From Proteles cristata cristata (taxonomy: Eukaryota; Chordata; Mammalia; Carnivora; Hyaenidae), in contig JAESUZ010005523.1 of the NCBI GenBank assembly GCA_017311185.1, positions 248,001 through 312,000 of the forward strand: 64,000 nt of DNA, in the 5' to 3' direction. This document shows positions 1 through 9,729 of the stretch, in pieces. Under the pieces are notes generated by a model. That model saw only the letters and a program-made list of their open reading frames with translations, had not been told where the DNA came from and did not search any database. The position numbers and the translations under genes were made by a program. The first letter of the stretch is position 1; each line of letters starts with the position of its first letter.

Positions 1-260
1 GTAGCCCAGGGAGATGATGGTCAAGGGGCATAAAATTTCAGATATGCAAGATGAATAAATTCTGAAGATCAGCAGTATGAATGTAGTTAACCATACCGTA
101 TTACATGCTTAAAACTTGCTAAGAGGGTAAATCTTAAGAGCTCTCATCACAAAAAAAAAGAACATGGTAACTGTGTGAGGTGATGAGTGTGTCAATTAGC
201 TTGATTGTGACAATGAATTCACAATGTATATCAAAATGTGTAAAATTTTATTTGTCACTT
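1..260 (+). mobile_element. L1 (L1M-type) 3'-UTR fragment
   Basis: The stretch resembles the 3' untranslated end of old mammalian L1: a 'ttcagatatgcaagatgaat' phrase, then 'aaacttgctaagagggtaaa', then a 'catggtaactgtgtgaggtg' phrase, all typical of L1MA/L1MB tails. There is no coding capacity. The window edge cuts it at the left. Subfamily is not certain by eye. Confidence 0.6.
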
Positions 261-265
261 ATACC

Positions 266-905
266 TTAGTAAAGACAAGGGAAGCAATCTTGGGTAATGC
301 TAAAATTAAAGTGAGGTTGTGGAAAAAATAGGATATAATATCTTTGTACACAATGTTTTATTCTCTGGGAAGTTGAAGATTTATTTATCATAGAATTGAA
401 CAATTCTACTCCTGGAAATATAACCAGGGATACTCTGAGATCTGTACCTTTAGAGATATACAGAACAAAACATTTATAGGGCATGGTTTGTAATAGCAAA
501 AAAGACCTTGAAGAAACATCAACAAAACAATGGGCAAATATGTACTATTATATAGCTATAAAAATGAATAAACTACAGCAATACAGACAACTTAGAGAAA
601 CCTTAGAAATATAATATCGTGTGAAAAATCAGATTGCAAAAGGTGACAATTGGAATGATGCCGTTTTCATGAAGCACAGAAGTAAGCAAAACTAAACAGT
701 AAAGAGTTTAGGAAATACATATATTTTCATTAAATAATATTTTTAAAATAATTAGAATGATAAACACAAAATTCAGAAGAGTGGGAAGATACAGAAAGAA
801 TACACAGTAGGATACAGAAGTCATGTTCTAGCTTTTTAACTGTGAGTGGGTGCATGGGTATTTTTGTTATCGTTGTGATTCATTAGTAAAAGATTATATG
901 CTGAG
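266..905 (+). mobile_element. L1M ORF2 C-terminal end and 3' UTR, decayed
   Basis: Phrases such as 'caattctactcctggaaata', 'atggtttgtaatagcaaaaa' and 'ataaaaatgaataaactaca' match the final ORF2 codons and 3' UTR of old L1 elements. The reading frame is destroyed by stops and indels. Because ORF2 sequence lies downstream of another L1 3' UTR (1-260), these are probably two insertions rather than one element. Confidence 0.6.
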
Positions 906-1155
906 TTTTTCCTGGATAAGTCCTGGTTTATGTGCATTATCTTGGTCCAGCTATAATAGCATTTCTTTTCATTCCCAAAGGGTTGACAAAGGCCAAAAAG
1001 TTTAAATCATAAATTATATGGTCTCTTTCTTCCTAACTCCTTATTAAAGATTCCATTATTTAAGTGTAATTAAAACAAATATTAATGCTAGTAGAATTGT
1101 TTTGATAGAAATTTAAATTATCTCAGTCATTCTGGTCATAAGTGTCAATAGCTTT
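906..1155. other. No gene seen; A+T-rich unique DNA
   Basis: I recognise no gene, RNA or repeat family here. Stop codons are frequent in all frames. Confidence 0.5.
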
Positions 1156-1174
1156 AAAAATTTATACAAGTTTT

Positions 1175-1408
1175 GGGGTGCCTGGGTGGCTTAGTCGGTT
1201 AAGCGTCCGACTTTCGCTCAGGTCATGATCTCGCGGTTCGTGGGTTCGAGCCCCGCGTCGGGCTCTGTGCTGACTGCCAGCTCAGAGCCTGGAGCCTGTT
1301 TCAGTCTGTGACTCCCTCTCTCTCTGACCCTCCCCTGCTCACGCTGTCTCTCTCTCTCTCTCTCTCCTAGAAATAAATAAAACATTTAAAAAAAAAAAAA
1401 AAAAAAAG
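1175..1408 (+). mobile_element. Carnivore tRNA-derived SINE (felid, young subfamily)
   Basis: A full-length copy: tRNA-like head GGGGTGCCTGGGTGGC, B-box-like GGTTCGAGCCCCGCG, the insert TGACTGCCAGCTCAGAG, a (TC)n stretch, then AAATAAATAAAACATTT and poly(A). The TSD is 19 bp (1156-1174 and 1409-1427) with one T/C difference, so the insertion is recent. The target is A/T-rich, as expected for L1-driven endonuclease nicking. Confidence 0.95.
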
Positions 1409-1428
1409 AAAAATTTACACAAGTTTTG

Positions 1429-2060
1429 ACACATTAATCCCACTTTTAAAAAAATATGGAAGGAAATAATCGAGCAAATGTAGAAGGGTGTATTATTAAG
1501 GATGCTTATCACACAATTTTTGAAAATTAAAAATCAAACGACAAATAAAGACAAGAACCAACCTAAACTGGCTCATGTATATAACGAAATAGCAGACAGA
1601 ATAGCGTGTACTGGTGAATGTATACCTTTACCTTCAGCAACAGGCTTGAGTTTCTAAGCAAATTTGCATATATATCTGTTTCCAATGAACAGTAAAGATT
1701 GTAGGCAAACATTACCAGTGGTACAGCCCATGCATCCAAAACTTTGTGCAAATAAAGAACAGCACGACTTTGGACTGTGGTTAGCAGAAGTAATAAGGTA
1801 AAGTAAGATATGTGTGCATTCGGAGGTTGGCTACAGGGAGTCATATACATAAATGTGATCCCATCTTACCATAAATACATATATATGTGTTGTTGTTTTA
1901 ATATTTCTTGGTTATAAAAATTATATTTATGCCTTTACATATATATGGCTTAATTTCTTTCCCTATTTTTGCATGGCTGTACATAGTTCCGTTGCTGACC
2001 CAAGAATAATATTGTAATTCTAAATTTCCTCAAATACGGCCAGGTCATGATAAAAGTATA
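1429..2060. other. No gene seen; A+T-rich unique DNA
   Basis: Short open frames on both strands show no recognisable domain. There is no clear repeat family. A 'tacatatatatg' tract lies near 1876-1945. Probably non-functional intergenic sequence. Confidence 0.4.
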
Positions 2061-2150
2061 AAGTCCGTTAAGATACTAATGCAAATTTCATTATTAAAGT
2101 AATTGATCTTGAAATAATGAAGCAAAAATTAAAAACTAAAAGCAACTTAC

Positions 2151-2370
2151 ATTCTGGATTTCTCTCCAGTGCCCCATGGGAGCTAAGGAGCTGGACATTC
2201 ACTGAAGAGACTTTGGGGAATAAAGCCCTGTTCAACAACATGAAGCCCTTTTGGCTCAGGGTCTCATGGCCAAAAAATCCCAGGAATGGCCTGATAAGAT
2301 CCCAGCTCAAAGGGAGCTCAGGGAATAGAGCATCTTCCTCAGGCTGGGCATCCAACCTCATTCTCACACT
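2151..2370 (-). other. Candidate exon or exon-like pseudogene fragment
   Basis: On the minus strand an open frame reads through about 73 codons (after VRMRLDAQPEEDALF) with a non-repetitive, protein-like composition including SWDLIRPFLGFF and LFPKVSSVNVQLLSSHG. It runs into CCAGAAT followed at 2150 by GTAAGT, an exact consensus splice donor. A possible but weak acceptor (ctcatatggccaag) precedes the frame near 2371; an in-frame TAG lies further upstream. I do not recognise the protein. It could be a genuine exon, an exon of a dead gene, or a chance frame next to a chance donor. No partner exon is visible in the window. Confidence 0.25.
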
Positions 2371-2802
2371 TGGCCATATGAGAATTAGGACACAATGGTG
2401 AATGCAGTATTTCCCACACTATTGAAAAGAACTTAATTCTCAGCCCACATGTCTTACAAAATTGCAAAAGCTTCAATTTATCAAACTGAAAATCGGCAAA
2501 AAGGCAGACTACCCAAATGCCCTGTTTCTTGACTTCAACCTTTCGTAAAGGATTGTCTAGCATCTGGGCACCTCAGGTGACAATGCACGAAGCTTCCTGA
2601 AGAACACTAGCAAACATTTCACTCTGCCTCATTTTCTCAGAAGGAGTTAAGTTTTTTCCTGGCTTCTCTGCCTGAGATATGAGTCTTGAATCATCTATAA
2701 AGACCCAATTTACAGATGGGATTCTGTCTTGGAATCACAAGAATTTAACATAAACACCATTTTCTTTGTATTAACAATGTCACCGTATAAATAAAGATTC
2801 CA

Positions 2803-3025
2803 GGGGCGCCTGGGTGGCTCAGTTGGTTAAGCGTCCCACTTCAGTTCATGTCATGATCTCGTAGTTTGTGGGTTCGAGCCCCGCATCAGGCTCTGTGCTG
2901 ACAGCCAGCTCAGAGCCTGGAGACTATTTCAGATTCTGTGTCTTCCTCTCTCTCTGACCCTTCCCTGCTCATGCTGTCTCTCTCTCTCTCTCAGAAATAA
3001 ATAAAACATTTTAAAAAATTTTTTA
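2803..3025 (+). mobile_element. Carnivore SINE (felid)
   Basis: Begins GGGGCGCCTGGGTGGCTCAG, has the GACAGCCAGCTCAGAG insert, a TC-rich stretch and an AAATAAATAAAACATTTT tail. A perfect 10-bp TSD, AAAGATTCCA, lies at 2793-2802 and 3026-3035. Confidence 0.95.
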
Positions 3026-3197
3026 AAAGATTCCAAAAATGGGACCTATGTGAAAAATCTCTTGTTATCAACACACACCCAAAGATCTAACTCCTTGGGG
3101 AATATTCCCACCAGGATATTACTAACTAAAGCACTAAGATTTGGGATGGAGGAGACAAAATTTTGGAGAAGCCATTTGGCACTGAGTCAGGCTTTTT

Positions 3198-3424
3198 TTT
3201 TTTTTTTTTAAACTTTTTTTTTATTTATTTCTAGGAGAGAGAGACAGCATGAGCAGGGGAGGGTCAGAGAGAGAGGGAGTCACAGACTGAAACAGGCTCC
3301 AGGCTCTGAGCTGGCAGTCAGCACAGAGCCCGACGCGGGGCTCGAACCCACAAACCGCGAGATCATGACCTAAGCGAAAGTCGGAAAGTCGGACGCTCAA
3401 CCGACTAAGCCACCCAGGCGCCCC
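3198..3424 (-). mobile_element. Carnivore SINE (felid, young) with internal 8-bp duplication
   Basis: Reverse-oriented copy: poly(T) at the left, 'gccacccaggcgcccc' at the right. A perfect 15-bp TSD TGAGTCAGGCTTTTT lies at 3183-3197 and 3425-3439. In the tRNA-like head the octamer AAAGTCGG is duplicated in tandem (about 3377-3392), which the sister copies at 1175 and 54083 lack. Confidence 0.95.
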
Positions 3425-3469
3425 TGAGTCAGGCTTTTTAAAAAGAAATTAGAGTCAGCTGTAAATGGC

Positions 3470-3655
3470 ATGACCAAGAACACAGACTGAGGTCAGATGA
3501 CCTTGACCCTAAATTTAACCTCTCTGCATCTTAGTTTCTTCATTTGTAAAAGAGAAATAAAACTGTTATGAGGGTGGTTATGGGAGTGAGGTTTGTTATG
3601 AAGACTAAATGAATTAATATATCTGAGTCTCCTAAAAATGGTTGCTACCTTGTAA
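3470..3655 (+). mobile_element. MIR (ancient tRNA-derived SINE) relic
   Basis: Core-like order is visible: 'aatttaacctctctgcatc', 'ttagtttcttcatttgtaaa', then 'aagactaaatgaattaatat'. These match the 'accttgggcaagtta...cctcagtttcctcatctgtaaaat...ggattaaatgag' backbone of MIR. Divergence is high, as expected of this family. Confidence 0.7.
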
Positions 3656-3659
3656 GTGT

Positions 3660-4450
3660 AAGTATAAATCGTTGATGTTATTGCTATCTTTATAACATTG
3701 ACTTACAAAGAGTAAACTCAAGTGTGAGTGACCCATAAAATAAATATTACAAATCTGTACAATGGGTGACTTAAACAACTGGAAACTTATCAAATTCCCT
3801 CACAGACTAGCTTAGGGTCCCTCACAGACCAGACAGGCCTTCTTGCAGAAAAGTGAGAAGACTGGGGAATCCCAAGGGTCTAAAGTAAAAGTTGTAGGGA
3901 AGCCTCACGGAGACAGAAGGCAGTTGGGTCTCAGTGTGTACATGTAGGAAAGGGTGGTCTAGAGCTGAAAGACCCGGTTTAGGCTGGTGGGGAACTTTTT
4001 ACCCTCCCCTAAACTGTCCAGATGAAAAAAAAAAAAAACAGCACGCCCAGCTGGAGTCATGAGTTGTCATCAGGACAGCATTGAATGGAAGAGCACCAGT
4101 GACAGTAGTGGATGTTGACTGGCCTACACATTCTAACACTACTTTCACCCCTTCCTCACCCTTGATATACAAAGGACTTCACCATGGAGGCCACTTGATT
4201 CTTAGAACTGAGAGGAAGGCCAAGTTACTGAGCAGTCCCATGAAGGCTGCTAAGCCTGGTGGTTCAGGAGTAGGGGAGGCATGCAAACGAGTGCTTGAAC
4301 CCAGGTTATAAAGCCAAGCAGCCTCCACTTAACATGCCCCGACTCTCAGGGAGGCTCACATGCAGCTGAGATTGTGTTGCAGCTCTGGTTCATGTCACGA
4401 GGTGGGGCAGCCGGTCCTCCTAAGGTCGTGAGTTCACAGGGAAAAATAAA
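3660..4450. other. No gene seen; unique DNA
   Basis: No convincing exon or repeat. A 76-codon frame at 4081-4311 has no recognisable motif and sits in ordinary sequence, so I do not call it a gene. A short poly(A) lies at 4025-4037. Confidence 0.4.
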
Positions 4451-4459
4451 GAGATATCT

Positions 4460-5765
4460 GCACAGCAGGAGCACTAAGTATGAAAAGCAAAAAAGCTAAA
4501 CATACGATGACAGAAGAATTAAAGTTAATAGTACAGGAAAAAACAATAATTTAGCATAAGCATAAAAAACATACCCAAAGAGATCAGAGAGGATATTGGA
4601 AACATTAAGCAGAAACAAGCAGTTATGAAAAAGAAGAAAAATGAAATCACTGGGTATGAAAGTATGTAATTAAGGAACACTAGAGAGGAGATGAATAGAA
4701 GGAAAATACAACAGGAAAATCAGTCAGTAAAAGCTTTGAAAAATCAGGTTTTGGAACTCTCTCTGAAAGGATCAGAAAGAGGAAAAAGAATAATAAGATA
4801 GATGCTAAGAAGCTTGAAGGACAGAAGTGAGAGTGTCAACATTGGTGTAATGTTGGTGTAACATGGTGTAAAGTATTGAAAGAAGAGGAAAAAAAAAAAA
4901 ACCTAGGGGATATTTGGAGAAATGACGCATTAAATTTCACAGGTATAGAGATTAATGATTTCAGACTGAGATGGCCCAAGAAACGTTAAGAAGGATGTCT
5001 TAATGGAGAAAAAAAGATTTAAGTATGTTTTATTGAAATTAAAAACATCACAAAAAAAGAAAAAAATCCTAAGAGCTTCAAGAGAGAAAAGATACATCAC
5101 TGACAAAGGAAAACGGATCAGGTTATATCCAATATCTCAAGAGAAACAATGGATGCAGCAATAAAATGGAGTACTCAAAAGAGAGGACTCTAAATCAAGA
5201 ATTTTATATCCAGCTAAACTCTCATTTAAATGCAAAGATAAAGTAAAGATAGTTTCAGTAGTGTAAAACTTCACAATCTCTTTCAAAACACTTGCAAGAA
5301 ATACTGCAGCAAAAAGAAATAGTTAGGAAGCCAACAAAAGTTACTGGAAATTAGGGTTAAAATACTTTAAAAGTCTATGACCAAAATGTGGAATTATCAA
5401 CAGAATGGAGAGAAATGGAAATATCTATAAACACATTTTAAATGTATACATTTTTTAAATCTATCTTTTCTCCATTCTTCATTTCCATCTCTTTTTATTT
5501 TTAAAATAATTCAGGATACACATATACATAGGCAGACACACACACATGTTATAATTAAAATTCCTGATGATACGCATGGGTGGGGTTGAGGGAGTAAAGA
5601 TAAAGACAGGAAGAATATCAGATGAAAGTAATCATATTCTAAAGTAATTACCTATTCCAAGGAAGACAAGTATTGGCAAGCTCAAGAAATTGGGAGAAAA
5701 TCATAGGGATAATCATGAGAGGTTTAGGGATAAACATCAGAATAACAAAAATAGAGCGTGTGAAG
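4460..5765 (+). mobile_element. Old L1 (L1ME/HAL1-like) body fragment
   Basis: A-rich sense sequence. The part from about 5075 carries 'gatacatcactgacaaagga', 'gaaacaatggatgcagcaat' and 'aattttatatccagctaaac', which match the L1M region reading '...acaatggaagcc...gaattctatacccagc...'. The frame is broken throughout. The segment around 19850-20160 is another copy of the same L1 region. The left boundary is a guess. Confidence 0.55.
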
Positions 5766-5769
5766 TTTA

Positions 5770-5994
5770 TTTTATTTTTTTAATGTTTGTTTATTTTTTA
5801 GAGAGAGAGAGCAGAGAGAGAGAGACCGAGCATGAGTGGGGGAGAGGCAGAGAGCGAGAAGGAAACACAGTCTGAAGCAGGCTCCAGGCTCCAATCTGTC
5901 AGCACAGAGCCCAAGGCGGAGCTCAAACCCACCAGCTCAGGCCACGACCTGAACTGAGGTTGAATGCCAAACAGACCGAGCTACCCAGGCACCC
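5770..5994 (-). mobile_element. Carnivore SINE, older copy
   Basis: Reverse copy with 'gagagagagagcagagagag' (complement of the CT stretch), 'ctgtcagcacagagcc' and terminal 'ctacccaggcaccc'. The flanks show only a loose repeat (GTGAAGTTTA versus GTGAATTTTA). Sequence and TSD decay suggest an older insertion, nested in L1 sequence. Confidence 0.9.
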
Positions 5995-6210
5995 ATGACT
6001 ATGTGAATTTTAAATGAATAAAAGAAAAATTACTGTAATGGAACATGGGAGAGGAGAATAAAAAACAACAAAAAGTTAAGTGAAGGGAAATGAAAAAAAC
6101 ATAGGACAGAAATAAATTATAACCTAAAATAATTACAAAATAAGTAAAATAAATATATGTGTAAAAATAACATTGTGACTTCGAAGTAGAAGAAAGACTT
6201 CTTTAAAAAG
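5995..6210 (+). mobile_element. Continuation of old L1 fragment
   Basis: A-rich sense-strand DNA like that at 4460-5765, lying between two SINE insertions. It is probably the same L1 relic, but no diagnostic phrase is strong enough to prove it. Confidence 0.35.
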
Positions 6211-6219
6211 ACACAAAAC

Positions 6220-6415
6220 GGGGGCGCCTGGGTGGCTCAGTTGGTTAAGTGTCTGATTTCGGCTCGGGTCATGTTCTCATAGTTCATGAGGTTGAGCCCA
6301 GCAGACTCTGCTCTGTTCATGTGGAGCCTGTTTGGGATTCTCTCTCCCTCTCTCTCTGCTCCTCCTCCACTTGCTCTCTCTCTCTCTCAAAATAAATAAA
6401 TAAACTTAAAAAAAA
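6220..6415 (+). mobile_element. Carnivore SINE, shorter older subfamily
   Basis: Head GGGGGCGCCTGGGTGGCTCAG. The body uses the 'gagcctgtttgggattctct' variant and an 'aaataaataaataaactt' tail rather than the young 'aataaaacattt' tail. TSD ACACAAAAC lies at 6211-6219 and 6416-6424. Confidence 0.95.
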
Positions 6416-6439
6416 ACACAAAACATAGTAGAAAAAATT

Positions 6440-7415
6440 TTATATATTGCAATTTATTAAAACTAAGAACTTTCATGCATCAAAAGACATCATTTAACAG
6501 AGCACAAATGCAACTCACAGAAGGGAAAAAGATACTGATAATGCATGTTTTTGACTCAGGCCTCCTTTCAAGGCCTTGATATTTTTATAAATTGGTAAAA
6601 CTAGACACTCGATAGAAAAAATGGACAAAAGACTGAAGGATGAACTTCACACACACAAAAATACTCATGGCCAAGAATTATATGAAAAGATGCTCAATTA
6701 AATTTATTATCAGAGAAATACAAAGTAAAATTTCAGCATAATTCTACTACACCCCACCCAGCTACAATGATAAAAGCAGAAAATACCGAAGGTTGGTGAA
6801 AATGTAGAACCACCAGATCCCTCATATATCAATGATGGGAGTGTAAATTTATACAACTAAAACATGCTTAGCAGTATCTTCTAAGGTTAAATATATACAT
6901 ACCCTGTGATCTGGCAATTCCACTTCTAGGTATATACCCAAGAGAAATGTGTATATGTGTTTGCACGTGCATACTGGAAGATATGCACTAGAATGTTCAT
7001 AGCAGTCCAAATAATAATAACAAAAATCAGGAAATCCTCAAAATGCCTAATAACTAAGTAGATAAATAAACTGTATATTCACACAATGGAAATCTATACA
7101 GCAGTGAACCTGAGCAATCAAAGTATTTACACAACAATGTAGGCTGATCTCACAAACATAATATAAACAAAAGACAGATACATTTGAGTAAAATACAAAA
7201 ACAGGTCAAATTCATCTATGCTTTCATAAGTCAGCATAGTATTTTTCTTTGGTGGGTGGTGATGACTGAAAAGGAATGCAAGGGTGCTTCTGGGGTGCTG
7301 ATAATTAGCTGGGAACTTTACATGGATGTGCTCTTTTTGTGAAATTCTTCAAGCTCGGTATTTTGATCTATATACATTTTCTGTATGTAAATTGAACTTC
7401 AATAAAAATTTAAGT
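6440..7415 (+). mobile_element. L1M ORF2 3' part and 3' UTR
   Basis: Series of L1 ORF2 3' landmarks in order: 'atggacaaaagactgaagga', 'ggcaattccacttctaggta', 'tatacccaagagaaatg', 'gaatgttcatagcag', 'ctatacagcagtgaac', ending in 'ttgaacttcaataaaaattt'. Multiple stops and indels mean no functional reverse transcriptase. It is an old, immobile copy. Confidence 0.85.
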
Positions 7416-7559
7416 ATATAAATAGAGACAACTCACTAATTCCAAGACAGAAGCACTAACATTGGATTTTTTTGAAAAAAGTGTCATCCACCTGTTGTTA
7501 AAGAAAGACATATTTTAAAAAGAAATTCATATAAGTTGAAAATAAGAACTAAAAAATAG

Positions 7560-8200
7560 CAACCAAATACAAAAAGCAGGGTAGCAATTTCAATATGGAA
7601 TAAAACAGAGTTTAAGGTGCTAACTAAACATGAGAAGGAAAGATGGATATTACATATCTTGGTAAAAAAAATAAGTTAAAGAATATAATGATAATACACA
7701 TATAGGTACTTAAAAATATAATCTCAAAATATATAGAACATCAACTGAAAGAATTACAGGGAGAAATAAATAGTTATAGGTGGAGAATATCACATGTGTT
7801 TGGAAACTACACTATCAAGTAGGTGAAAATAAGTAAGAAGTAAACAATTTGAGCAACATTATAAATAAGCTCATACTAATACATTTATATTCAACAAACA
7901 CAATGTAAATTTTGTGACACGTTATTTTGCTCACATCTTTTTGGCAAGATCTTAATTATATGACCAGAACTAACAGCGAAGAGAAATATTGTCTTACATG
8001 CAAGTGTCCTACATAAAATTGAGGAATTTATTACTGAGGTAAAGGGGAGGAAAAAAACCACATAATACAAATTATTAACAAAACTGGTTCATTACGCTTA
8101 CTAATACCATAGACCTCGAACAAGATCTATGAAAAGGGAAAAGAGAAATAACATAAAAATAAATAAAATATTATCACATAATTGATAGTTTTTTTTAAAA
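7560..8200 (+). mobile_element. L1M ORF2 5'-part fragment, decayed
   Basis: Phrases 'cagagtttaaggtgctaact', 'gaaagatggatattacatat', 'atagaacatcaactgaaaga' and 'ttacagggagaaataaatag' resemble the early (endonuclease-region) part of L1 ORF2. It lies downstream of an L1 3' end, so it is a separate insertion. Confidence 0.55.
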
Positions 8201-8210
8201 AAATATAAAA

Positions 8211-8248
8211 GGGCACCTGGGTAGCTCAGTCAGTTAAGCAACTGACTC
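8211..8248 (+). mobile_element. Carnivore SINE head fragment (forward)
   Basis: Only the first about 38 bases of a SINE (GGGCACCTGGGTAGCTCAGTCAGTTAAGCAACTGACTCTT in form) are present before the sequence flips into a reverse-oriented SINE. See 8249-8451. Confidence 0.85.
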
Positions 8249-8451
8249 TTTTTTTTTTTTAATTTTTAATGTTTATTTATTTTTGTAACAGAGAGAGAGC
8301 AAACAGGGAAGGGACAGAGAGAGAGGGAGACAGAGAATCTGAAGCAGGCCCCAGGCTCTGAGCTGTCAGCACAGAGCCCGATGTGGGGCTCGAACTCACA
8401 AACCGTGATATCATGACCTGAGCCAAAGTTGGATGCTCAACCAAGTGCCCC
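8249..8451 (-). mobile_element. Carnivore SINE, reverse, joined to a forward head
   Basis: Poly(T) at about 8249-8260, then the reverse complement of the SINE body. Its 5' end is damaged: after 'ggatgctcaacc' it jumps to 'aagtgcccc', lacking the usual 'gactgagccacccagg'. The joint unit is bracketed by TATAAAAG (8204-8211) and TACAAAAG (8452-8459), which could be one shared TSD. Confidence 0.85.
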
Positions 8452-8459
8452 TACAAAAG

Positions 8460-9095
8460 TTTCTTTAGCATCATCCTTTATTATTAATGCTATAAAAATG
8501 TTTATGTGTATTGGCAAAATTGGAAAATCTATATCAAGCTTCTTTCATATATGAACTATAAGATTTGGAAGAATTTCCTATAGATGTGTCTCTGGCTTCC
8601 ATATGTTTCAAATCTTTTGTTTGTCTGCTTGCATACTTGTTTTTCTCTACTCTTCCAGCATGACCACCATAAGCATGTGTATGCCAAGATGTAACCTTGA
8701 ACCTTATACCTTTGTGTCATGGCAAGCCGCCATAATCAGCAGGAAAGAGCACTACTGAACACTGTTCATATAATGGTATATGTGAAAGTGACCATGAACC
8801 ACAGAATTCTATTCTATTAAACCAAACTAGATGAATTCCTAACTCACCTTCCCTTTGATCTTATCTCCAAAACCCCAGAACGACTCCAACGCCATCCATT
8901 ATGGTAGCTAGTATATAGAGGGAGATTAGAGTGGGGGGGGAATGGCAGTCAATCAATATCTTACTAGTAGGTTAAAAAAAAAAAAACCTATGACGAGATG
9001 CCTCAGAAGGGACCCATGAGGGTGAGGAGCCTGGAGTTTCAGCCTCACTGGTGGCACAGAAACCCGTCCCTGGCAGTCTATTTTATTGCTGCTCT
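8460..9095. other. No gene seen; unique DNA with short homopolymers
   Basis: No exon, RNA gene or repeat family recognised. A run of G (about 8933-8941) and a run of A (about 8975-8987) are present. Confidence 0.4.
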
Positions 9096-9099
9096 TTCC

Positions 9100-9725
9100 T
9101 TCTTTTTCTTGCTGCTTAGAAGGTTTTCCTTTGTTTTATACTTTCCACTAGTTCTACCTTATTCTGTCTAACTGTGGTTTTATTTTGATTTATCCTGCTT
9201 AGAGTTTTTAGGACTTCTTCAATATGTGGCTTGATGTTTTTCATTAGTTTTAGAAAAGACTTCATCATTATCTCTTCAAATATTCTTCCTGTTTCATTAT
9301 CTCTGTGCTCTCCTTCTGGAACTCTAATTGCACATATTTTAGAATATCCCAATGTATCCCCTATGTTTGTTATAATATCTTCCATGCTTTTCACCCTTTT
9401 ACCATCCCGTGCTTCAGCATAGATATTTTCTTCAAAACTACCTTTGAGTTTACCAATTCTCTCTTCAGATGTGTGTAATCTGATGAGTTAATTTTGGTTA
9501 CTGTAACTTCCAGTTCTAGGATTTTTATTTGAATCTTTTTTATAATTTCTAGTTCTCTGACAGAATTCACAATTGTATCTTTTATTTTGCTGAACAGAGT
9601 AAGTAAAGAATATACTTTCAGAGTCTATATTCGGATAGCTCCATTTCCTGGATTAACTATGGGTCTGTTTTTACTGTCTATTGCTTCTCTTGCTTTTTTC
9701 CTTTCCACTATGTTTTATCTTTTCA
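9100..9725 (-). mobile_element. L1M 5'-region fragment, antisense
   Basis: T-rich sequence with 'ttcatcattatctcttcaaa', 'ctctccttctggaactctaa', 'ttgcacatattttag' and 'accaattctctcttcag', matching the antisense of the L1M segment upstream of or within ORF1. A 92-codon minus-strand frame (9116-9394) with a lysine-rich, helical composition is the sense remnant. No intact ORF. Confidence 0.65.
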
Positions 9726-9729
9726 TTTA

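Noticed and set aside
1175..1260. tRNA gene suspected from the A-box/B-box-like head
   Set aside because: It is the tRNA-derived head of a dispersed SINE with TSDs, CT stretch and poly(A). No intact cloverleaf or acceptor stem.
9116..9394. Lysine-rich 92-codon minus frame
   Set aside because: Sense remnant of an old L1, not a host gene.
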